DNA of 48,319 nucleotides, taken from the NCBI GenBank assembly GCA_015484555.1, contig WFMZ01000037.1:1-48319 (forward strand), written 5' to 3'. The notes beneath the pieces are model-generated. The model was not told the origin of the DNA. It worked only from the letters and a program-made list of their open reading frames with translations, and searched no databases. Both the position numbers and the translations under genes were made by a program. This document shows, one piece after another, positions 25,016-33,100 of the stretch. This DNA is from Hydrogenovibrio sp. Its GTDB lineage: Bacteria > Pseudomonadota > Gammaproteobacteria > Thiomicrospirales > Thiomicrospiraceae. Every line of letters begins with the position of its first letter. Positions within the stretch are counted from its first letter, which is position 1.

Positions 25016-26479
25016 ATGAGTAGTAAAGAAGATTTATATAAGGATAATCATCAAACAGGTTCACTGTTAGATGATATGGATATGTCAAATAAAAACCTGC
25101 AAAGTATTGGGGTAGAACTCCTGCCCCTTCATACAGAGGGTACGGTTCATGCAAAGCGTATAGGCGGTGTTTTTAGGCAAGCGAAGAACCTGGTAATGAT
25201 TGCTTGGTTGGCCTTCTTTTTGTCTCCCTATCTTACGTGGAATGGTGAACAGGCGATTTTATTTGATATTGCCAACGGTAAGTTTCATATGTTTTGGATT
25301 ACCATTTTGCCACAAGATATTTGGGTGTTGGCTATGCTCTTATTGTTTGCCGCCCTTGCCTTGGCCGCCGTCACTGCGATTGCGGGTAGAGCTTGGTGTG
25401 GTTATGCCTGTTTTCAAACCGTCTGGCAAGATGCCTTTACCTGGTTAGAGGAGAAATTTGAAGGTCAACCAAATAAGCGAGCTAAGCTAGATGCTGCGCC
25501 CTGGTCTTTTAACAAGATAAAAATTAAGTTGCCAAAGTGGTTGTCTTGGGCGTTTATTGCCTTTATGACGGGCTTTTCTTTCGTGGCTTATTTTGTGCCA
25601 GTTCACGATCTTTGGGCTAGGTTATTTGCTTTTCAGTGGAGCTTGACTGAAACCAGTATAGTGCTAAGTTTGGCGGGTGCGACGTTCTTCTTCGCCGGTA
25701 TTTTGCGAGAACAAACTTGTATGGGGTTTTGCCCGTATTCTCGTATTCAGGGTGCAATGATAGATACTGAAACCGTTGTGCCAACCTATGACATTGATAG
25801 GGGTGAGCCAAGAGGCCGCCTGAAGCGTGCTAAGCCGGGTGTGGAAGTGCCTGTTTTAGGGGATTGTATTGACTGTAATTTGTGTGTCGCGGTTTGTCCG
25901 ACAGGGGTGGATATTCGTAAAGGCCAGCAGTTTGGTTGTATTACTTGTGGCCTTTGTATTGATGCTTGTGATTCGGTAATGGTGAAGCTTAAAAAGCCCA
26001 AAGGTCTAATTCGTTATGCCTCTTTAGCCGAGTTTGCTGGCAAGCCTTTTGTGGCCTTTGTGAAGCGTCCTCGTGTCATTGTTTATACCTCTATTATGTC
26101 CTTGGCCGCTGCTGTGATTGTGTGGGGGCTGTTGTCCATGTCACCTATCGATGTGAAAGTTTTGCATGAAAGAGCGCCGCTCTTTGTTTTGATGTCTGAT
26201 GGCACGATTCAAAATAAATATTATATTAAAGTTGTGAATAAAACCGAAAATGAAATAAAGGCTAAGATTTCTGTAGAAGGAATCTCAGACCTAACATTTG
26301 TTGTGGATAAAGTTTTGTTTGTTCCTGCGGGAGATGTGGGAAGCGCTCAGTTATTGGTTAGAGTACCTGAAAAAGACTTGAAAAAGACCGATATTCCTCT
26401 TGTTATTAAGGTGACAGATGAGGCGCAAGGTATTACATCTGAATATGACAGTAATTTCATTTCACCCAAGAAACGTTAA
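25016..26479 (+). CDS. ccoG: Cytochrome c oxidase accessory protein CcoG (RdxA/FixG)
   Basis: CcoG is a polytopic membrane protein with two [4Fe-4S] clusters that reduces Cu(II) to Cu(I) for cbb3 assembly. The ferredoxin motifs are at Cys284/287/290/294 (CIDCNLCVAVCP) and Cys308/311/314/318 (CITCGLCIDAC). A CGYAC cysteine pair near residue 125 and EQTCMGFCPYSR near 240 are also present. Several spans and a C-terminal periplasmic immunoglobulin-like domain (about 380-480) complete the 487 residues. GAGGGG precedes the ATG. It heads the ccoGHIS group. Confidence 0.95.
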   Translation: MSSKEDLYKDNHQTGSLLDDMDMSNKNLQSIGVELLPLHTEGTVHAKRIGGVFRQAKNLVMIAWLAFFLSPYLTWNGEQAILFDIANGKFHMFWITILPQDIWVLAMLLLFAALALAAVTAIAGRAWCGYACFQTVWQDAFTWLEEKFEGQPNKRAKLDAAPWSFNKIKIKLPKWLSWAFIAFMTGFSFVAYFVPVHDLWARLFAFQWSLTETSIVLSLAGATFFFAGILREQTCMGFCPYSRIQGAMIDTETVVPTYDIDRGEPRGRLKRAKPGVEVPVLGDCIDCNLCVAVCPTGVDIRKGQQFGCITCGLCIDACDSVMVKLKKPKGLIRYASLAEFAGKPFVAFVKRPRVIVYTSIMSLAAAVIVWGLLSMSPIDVKVLHERAPLFVLMSDGTIQNKYYIKVVNKTENEIKAKISVEGISDLTFVVDKVLFVPAGDVGSAQLLVRVPEKDLKKTDIPLVIKVTDEAQGITSEYDSNFISPKKR

Positions 26480-26572
26480 AAATATAAAAAATCGGTTTAA
26501 GATTTTTCAGTATAATCATTGTCCAAAACGCTATTTTATGGCGTTACGGCTTGTTTTATTTAGGGGTAAATT

Positions 26573-27118
26573 GTGTCTAAAGAAGGTTCTAGAGTGGTTG
26601 ATGAAGGGAAGAAAGATACTCGTGATTGGAGTAGTGCATGGAAAAATCCTTTTGTATTAGGTTGGATGCTGTTACTGGTCGTGGTGTTGTCGGTTAACTT
26701 TTTTATGGTGAGTATGGCTATTGTGACCGCACCAGGGTTAACGATTCCAGATTACTATGACAAAGGTAAAAATATGGGTGCGATTATTGCCCAGCGTGAA
26801 CACATGAAAGAACTAGGTTGGCAGCTTGAATTAGATGTTGATGGCCTGGTTCAAAATAGTCCTAAAAAGCTAACATTGCAGATCAAGGATAAAGCCGGTA
26901 ATTTGTTCGCTACGGATACGGCGGTATTGTACTACTACCGTTCATCAGACAATAAGTATGATGGTGAAGTTGCTTTTACGCCAACGGATAAAGTCGGTGT
27001 CTATACTGCGGAAATTAGCTTGCCTTTAAAGGGTAAGTACGATGTGGTGATGGAAGTTGTTAAGGGTAAAGAAACGTTTAATGTCGGTAAAATGATTATG
27101 GTTAAAGAGCAGAAATAA
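26573..27118 (+). CDS. ccoH: cbb3 oxidase assembly protein CcoH (FixH)
   Basis: CcoH is an assembly factor that associates with the oxidase during maturation. The 181-residue protein has a cytoplasmic N terminus ([20 protein letters not shown]), one span at about 27-52 and a periplasmic domain with the family block [19 protein letters not shown] in variant form ([17 protein letters not shown]). The start is GTG at 26573, after AGGGG. It is 93 bases behind ccoG and 3 bases before ccoI. Confidence 0.88.
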   Translation: MSKEGSRVVDEGKKDTRDWSSAWKNPFVLGWMLLLVVVLSVNFFMVSMAIVTAPGLTIPDYYDKGKNMGAIIAQREHMKELGWQLELDVDGLVQNSPKKLTLQIKDKAGNLFATDTAVLYYYRSSDNKYDGEVAFTPTDKVGVYTAEISLPLKGKYDVVMEVVKGKETFNVGKMIMVKEQK

Positions 27119-27121
27119 GCC

Positions 27122-29629
27122 ATGGATCAAAATTGTTGTTTTCATTGTGGTCAAGCCATTCCTAATGGTGATCAGGTGGTGCAACCTATTCAAGGAGAGG
27201 ATAAAGTCTTTTGTTGTCATGGTTGTGCTGGAGTCTGTGATGTTATTTATGAAGCTGGCATGGAAAGCTTTTATAAAAGAGCATTAAATGGTGAACAGCT
27301 TAGTCCGCCTCCTCCACCCAGTCAAGATACGAACTTTTTAGATTACGATGAAGTGCAGTCTCAATTTGTGCAAGACCTTTCTAAGGTTAGGGATATTACC
27401 TTAATATCTGAAACCATTCATTGTGCTGCCTGTATTTGGCTTATAGAGCGGTCGCTTGCACAAATAGAGGGTGTCCAGTTCGCCAAGGTTAACTTTACCA
27501 ATAAACAAATTAAAATCCGTTGGGATAATGATCAAATAAAATTATCCGACCTGGTTAAGGGGTTAAATCGTATTGGGTATGATGCGACTCCTTATGATGC
27601 ATCTGCTAGCGAAGCGGCTTACAGAAAAGCTAATAAAGATTTACTGTATCGTTTAGGTTATGCTGGATTTGCCATGATGAATGTCATGTGGATTTCTGTT
27701 GCACTTTATGCTGGTGCTGATGAGGATATGGACTTTAGGGGCTATTTTCACTGGGTAGAGTTTGTGATTGCTTCTACGGTCATATTCTATTCTGCACGCC
27801 CTTTCTTTGCGGGTGCTTTTCGTTCATTAAAAGCTCGTGCTGTCGGTATGGATGTATCAATCTCTCTTGGTATATTAACAACCTATTTATATTCTTTTTG
27901 GGTAACGATTGACCCTAATCATCCTGGTAATGTCTATTTTGATACGATGATTGACTTCACTTTCTTGCTGTTAATCGGTCGCTATCTAGAAGCTATTTAT
28001 AAAAATAAGGCCATGGACTCTACTAAGAGGCTAATGGATTTACAGCCTAAAGTTGCGCGCTTAGAGGTAGGTGAGTCTGTTGATATTGTACCTGTTCGTA
28101 AACTGGTAGCGGGTGATGTGGTTATAGTGAAGCCGGGTGATAAAATTCCCGTAGATGGGGTGGTGGTATTTGGTCAGTCTAGTGTTGATGAGTCGATGCT
28201 GAGCGGAGAGTCAAATGAAGTCTTAAAACGTGAGGAATCAAAGGTCTTTGCGGGTACTCATAACTTAGATGGCATGATTAAAATTAGTGTGGTCGCTACT
28301 TTACAAAACACCTCTTTGGGTAAAATTGTCCACATGGTGGAAGATGCACAAGGTGCTAAAGCCCCTATTCAATGTACAGCAGAAAAGATTATGCCTTGGT
28401 TTGTCAGTGTTGTTCTCGTCTTGGCTGTTGTCACCTTTACTTATTGGGTGTTTGCAGAAAGCTTAGAGACGGCCATGATTGCTGCCACTTCGGTTTTAAT
28501 CATTACCTGTCCTTGTGCTTTTGGTTTAGCTACTCCGATGGCAACGGCGGTGGCATCGGGTGTTTCGGCGACTCATGGTCTTTTAATTAAAAATGGTGCA
28601 GTACTTGAGGTTTTAAACGAGGTAGATCACTTTGTCTTTGACAAAACAGGCACCTTAACCAAAGGAAAAATGGCTTTAACTCACTTTGAATTAGTTAATT
28701 CTGTTGCAGAAGTTGACGTTTTAAATGCAATAGCAGATATTGAAAAGCTGTCAGAACACAGTTTGGCAAAAGCGTTAAGTGAAGGTTTGAAGCAGCAGGT
28801 ATCAGTGAAAAAAAGAGTGGAGGTATCTAGCTTTAAAACTTTTTCTGGCAAAGGTGTTTCGGCGACAACGACTCAAGAAGGTGTCGTTTCAGAATACCAG
28901 ATTGGCACCTTAGCTTGGCTGCAGCAGTCGAATATTCAAGCCCCTACAAACTTCATTGCCCTAGCAAATGAGCGTGCAGTATTAGCACAAACGGCTGTTT
29001 GGGTGGCTAGGTCTAATAAAGTGGTGGGTATCTTCTTTTTGGAAGATGAAATTAGAGAAGATGCCAAGGCGTTAATACATCGTCTGCAAGTTCGAGGCAA
29101 GAAGGTTATTTTACTGACGGGTGATCGCCAGTTAGTTGCGGAAGCGGTGGTTAAAAGGTTAACCAAGGAGACGGAATCTATTCAAGTCATTGCAGAAGTA
29201 TTACCTGAAGATAAGCATGATGTGATTAAAGCGCTTCAGTTGTCAGGTGCGAATGTTGCTATGATTGGCGATGGTATTAATGATGCTCCGGCTCTGGCTC
29301 GTGCTAACGTATCTTTTGCTTTAGGTTCAGGCACAGATGTTTCCATGGATAGTTCTGATGTGATTATTTTGAACAATGAATTGCTGTCAGTAGATACAGC
29401 GATTGACTTGTCTGCGAGAACGCTAAGAACTATTCATCAAAATATTGCCAGCAGTATTATTTATAATGTGACGTTGGTACCTTTGGCAATGGCGGCTTTG
29501 TTGACGCCGATGATTGCCGCGATTACCATGCCCTTAAGTAGCTTAATTGTAATTGGTAATGCGGCACGTATTCGAAATTTCTATTCTAAAAAAGCAATAG
29601 CTAAAAGAGCTGAACGCTTTAATCAATAA
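27122..29629 (+). CDS. ccoI: Copper-exporting P1B-type ATPase CcoI (FixI)
   Basis: CcoI moves Cu(I) across the inner membrane for cbb3 assembly rather than for detoxification. The 835-residue chain starts with a cysteine-rich segment (CCFHCGQ and CCHGCAGVC), then a heavy-metal-associated domain with CAAC at 101-104. The metal-binding CPC is at 463-465 (TCPCAFGLATP), the phosphorylated Asp507 in DKTGTLT, and GDGINDAPAL near 720 is the hinge. It is larger than simple CopA because of the N-terminal cysteine segment, which is characteristic of FixI. It is 3 bases behind ccoH. Confidence 0.95.
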   Translation: MDQNCCFHCGQAIPNGDQVVQPIQGEDKVFCCHGCAGVCDVIYEAGMESFYKRALNGEQLSPPPPPSQDTNFLDYDEVQSQFVQDLSKVRDITLISETIHCAACIWLIERSLAQIEGVQFAKVNFTNKQIKIRWDNDQIKLSDLVKGLNRIGYDATPYDASASEAAYRKANKDLLYRLGYAGFAMMNVMWISVALYAGADEDMDFRGYFHWVEFVIASTVIFYSARPFFAGAFRSLKARAVGMDVSISLGILTTYLYSFWVTIDPNHPGNVYFDTMIDFTFLLLIGRYLEAIYKNKAMDSTKRLMDLQPKVARLEVGESVDIVPVRKLVAGDVVIVKPGDKIPVDGVVVFGQSSVDESMLSGESNEVLKREESKVFAGTHNLDGMIKISVVATLQNTSLGKIVHMVEDAQGAKAPIQCTAEKIMPWFVSVVLVLAVVTFTYWVFAESLETAMIAATSVLIITCPCAFGLATPMATAVASGVSATHGLLIKNGAVLEVLNEVDHFVFDKTGTLTKGKMALTHFELVNSVAEVDVLNAIADIEKLSEHSLAKALSEGLKQQVSVKKRVEVSSFKTFSGKGVSATTTQEGVVSEYQIGTLAWLQQSNIQAPTNFIALANERAVLAQTAVWVARSNKVVGIFFLEDEIREDAKALIHRLQVRGKKVILLTGDRQLVAEAVVKRLTKETESIQVIAEVLPEDKHDVIKALQLSGANVAMIGDGINDAPALARANVSFALGSGTDVSMDSSDVIILNNELLSVDTAIDLSARTLRTIHQNIASSIIYNVTLVPLAMAALLTPMIAAITMPLSSLIVIGNAARIRNFYSKKAIAKRAERFNQ

Positions 29630-29640
29630 GGACAAAAACA

Positions 29641-29844
29641 ATGGATGTAATTTATGGTTTAATTCCTATGATGTTAATTATCGGCTTTTTAGGCGTCGTT
29701 GTTTTCATCTGGATGGCGAAATCAGGTCAGTTTGATGATTTTGATGGCGCCGCGAATAGTATTTTTATGGACGATGAGTTTGAAGAGGATAAACGTCCAT
29801 TAGTTTCAAAAGAGGAAGTTGATAAAGTCGACGTACAGAAATAA
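29641..29844 (+). CDS. ccoS: cbb3 oxidase assembly protein CcoS
   Basis: CcoS is a small membrane protein needed for cofactor insertion into the cbb3 oxidase. The 67-residue chain has one span at about 5-27 (GLIPMMLIIGFLGVVVFIW), then the family block AKSGQFDDFDGAANSIFMDD and an acidic tail. It lies 11 bases after ccoI and closes the group. Confidence 0.93.
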   Translation: MDVIYGLIPMMLIIGFLGVVVFIWMAKSGQFDDFDGAANSIFMDDEFEEDKRPLVSKEEVDKVDVQK

Positions 29845-30168
29845 TACGAGCTGGTCTTTATCCCAACCTGTAAAATCGCCAGGGGTGGTCTTGTCTTAAG
29901 CGGTGAATTTAGCATTGCTATCCAAACCTATTTTGTAGTTTAGCCCTTTCTTTTCGGGCAGTTAGTCCCTAGTTTTACTTATATCTTATAAAAACTTCAT
30001 ATTGCAAAACCTCTCGTTTTAGGGTAATATTCTGCCTCGCTTTTTTCTATAGCGAGGTTTCGCCGTGCGAACCTTGAAAGTAGATTAAAGACTTAATTTG
30101 TTTATTTTATTAGTGCCGTGCCGGTGAAATTAAAGGTGCGGGCTAAGGTTTGTTTGGGGTCTGTCCGT
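29845..30168. promoter_or_regulatory. 324-base region upstream of the glutamate synthase operon
   Basis: It holds a repeat A copy at 29872-29888 and a small stem CCTCGC/GCGAGG at 30035-30040 and 30052-30057 in what is probably the leader of the next mRNA. TTATATCTTATAAAA near 29970-29990 is AT-rich and could hold a promoter, but no clear minus-35/minus-10 pair stands out. The open frame continues upstream to GTG 30118 without good family similarity. Confidence 0.4.
29872..29888 (+). repeat. Dispersed repeat A, copy in ccoS-gltB gap
   Basis: AAAATCGCCAGGGGTGG matches the consensus exactly. It follows the end of ccoS by 27 bases and has no inverted partner. Confidence 0.85.
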
Positions 30169-33100
30169 ATGTCACATTGCTTTTATGATAAAACTTTAGA
30201 ACACTCAAGTTGTGGTGTTGGGTTTATTACTTGTAAGTCTGGTAAGCAAAGTCAGAAGACGATGCAGCTTGCGCATCGTGCTTTATGTGAGATTCCTCAC
30301 CGAGGAGGCATGAGTGCGGAAGGTATCGGTGATGGCGCCGGTGTGAATATTGATCTGTCTGTAAACTTTTTTCGCCATCTTACGGGCCTCACTAATTTAA
30401 ATGCTGGTGAATACGGTGTCGCAAACTTTTTTTTCCCAGAAGGTGAGCAAGCTGAAACAGCCTGTAAAGCTTTAATTGACCAACAGCTAGCGGCGCAAAA
30501 TATGACTGTCCAGCAATGGCGTGATGTCGCGGTAGATGAGTCTGTGCTAAACGAAGCCAGCCGTGCTGTGCAACCAATGATTCGTCAGGTGATATTCTTA
30601 CGCCCAGCAGATATAGCTAGCTGGGATGCTTTTGAGAGTAAAGTCGCTGATGCTTTAACTGCCATTGAAGAGCATGCGTTCAATGAAGATGCTTACATCG
30701 GTTTATATCCGCTTTCAATGAGCACTAAAACACAGGTTTATAAATCGCGTTTAAACTCTTGGGAAGTGATTCCCTACTTTAAAGATTTATCGAATCCTGA
30801 ACACCAAATTAGTACCTTGTTTTTTCATACTCGTTTCTCAACCAATACAGCGCCAAACCCTATGTTTGCGCAACCATTCCGTCGCATGGCGCATAATGGT
30901 GAGTTGAATACAGACCAAAAGAACCGCTTAAGTGAAGATGCTATTGCGCGTCAACACGGTCAGAAAATTACCTTCCCACCAGGCCAGTCCGATTCGGCGC
31001 GTTTAGATCAAACGCTTGAACGCCGTATTCGTGAAGATAAGCTAGAAATTGATAAAGCTTTGTTAGCGATGATGCCGCCTGCTTGGGAAAACGATCCACA
31101 TTATTCGAAACAAGTCCATGACATGCTGGAATATTTTAGCCTGTACGAAGAAAAGAATGATGGGCCAGCGGCTATTATTTTCTACGATGGAAATAAGGTG
31201 GGTGCACGTTTGGATCGTTTAGGGCTGCGCCCATTACGAACTGAAGAAACTGAAGAATATTTAACCGTTGCCAGTGAATCGGGTCAATTCGATTTTCCAC
31301 CAGAAGAAGTGATTCACCGAGGTCGTATCGAAGCGGGTGGCATGATCATGTTTAACCATGCTACCCAAGAGTTATTGCACACAGATGCCATTCTTGAAAG
31401 CATGGCAACGGAGCAAAATTATAGTGAGTTGTTAGATCAAGCTCGTTTAACACTTGCTGACTTACCTGCTGCAAAGCTAGAAGACTTTCCTTTGAATAAT
31501 ACATTTAAAGTCCCCGCTCAGCACGTGGGTTATAGCATGAGTCAGGAAAGCTTTAAGTTCTTCCTTGATCCAATGTTACAGAAAGGCGCAGAGCAAATTT
31601 TTGCGATGGGTTATGGTCGTGCACCCAACGCTTTATCTGATGATGAAGGTGGTATGTCTCGTTTCTTCAGTCAGCGTTTTGCACAGGTAACCAACCCGCC
31701 GTTAGATTCTATTCGCGAAGCCGACGGCATGACACTGCGAGTATCTTTAGGGTCAAAACCTCACTTCTGTGATACAGACTTTAAACAAATTTCATTAGAA
31801 TCACCTGTGTTACAGCCTCAGCAGTTGCTACAAATTGAACAGGCAGGTGAAGCCGGTACATTAAGTGTGGCAAAAATTAGTACCCTCTACACGCCAGATA
31901 CTAATAATGTGGCACAAAACCAAGCTAATATTAATGCCGCCGTTGCGAAGGTTTGTGATGAAGCTGAGGCTTTAGCACGCGCTAAGACAGGTATTATCAT
32001 TTTAAGTGATCAAGGTTTAGCAAAAAACCAAGCAGCCTTGCCAGCAGTCTTAACTATTTCGGCAGCAAACCAGCGTCTAATTAAAGCTGGCTTGCGTTTT
32101 AACTCAACCTTTATCTACTTAACGGGCCAAGCTGTTAGTACACACGATGTTGCGGTTCTACTTGGTTTTGGTGCCTCAGCGGTATGTCCATTGACCGTCT
32201 TTAACCGCGCCTTAGAGTTTAATAATTCTTATGAAAAGGTAGCGGCTGCTTTAAAGAACTTCCAAAAAGCGGTTGAAAAAGCACTGATGAAAACCATGGG
32301 TAAATTTGGTCTTTGTACGGTCGAAAGTTATATTGGTGGTGAGTTTTTTGAAGCCAACTTTATTGACACGTTAGATGAAAATTTAAAAGATGTCTTTCCA
32401 AATATTTACTCACCTATTGGTGGTGTAGGGTTTGCAGAAATTGCTAAGAGCTCAACGCTTTGGCACCAAACTATGTTGGAAATTGATGCTGAAAAAGATA
32501 TTCCTTTATTAGGTCTGTTTAAAGAACGTTCAGATGGTTCTGGTCATAGTTTCGGTAATGTCGCTGTTCGTGGTTTCGGTGAAATGACGTCAGAAAATAT
32601 CACTTTTGAAGATGATAGTGCAAGCGAACAATCTGCTATTTTGCCAGAAGATGATAGCTATAAAGACACCAGTTATGATAAGCGTACAACTGAAGAGATG
32701 GACGGTCATGCCATTACGCCAGCTTACAGAAGCTTCTCTAAAATGTTGCATGAAGAGCGTCTAGAGCGCCCATCAACCATGAGAGATGTAATGGGGCTAC
32801 CAGTAAATATTTTAGACTGCAACAGTCAGTCAGACTTTGCTGAAGCTTTGGCTTCGTTCCTGTTTGAAAGTAATGGTAGCTTTGCCATTCAAGGATTAAC
32901 GTCCGCCCAGTTTACTAATGGCAAGCTAAGTGTTTCCCTAGAAGGTGGAAGTTCTGCTCGTGAGCAAGCCTTTGTGGCTGCTGCAGAAGCTTGGTTAGAT
33001 AATGATCCAACTAAGCTTGAAAGCTTTGCAAATAATATTAAATCAACGCCTGCTCCTGTTGCGTTAGCATCGGTTCAGCCTGCTCATGAAATTACCCAAG

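Noticed and set aside
25902-25910. CAGGGGTGG inside ccoG resembling repeat A
   Set aside because: It lacks the AAAATCGC part and encodes the conserved PTGVDI after the cluster cysteines, so it is coding coincidence.
30118-30168. GTG-initiated N-terminal extension of gltB
   Set aside because: The extra 17 residues are basic and unlike the family; ATG 30169 puts the nucleophile Cys at residue 15 behind a short propeptide, as usual.
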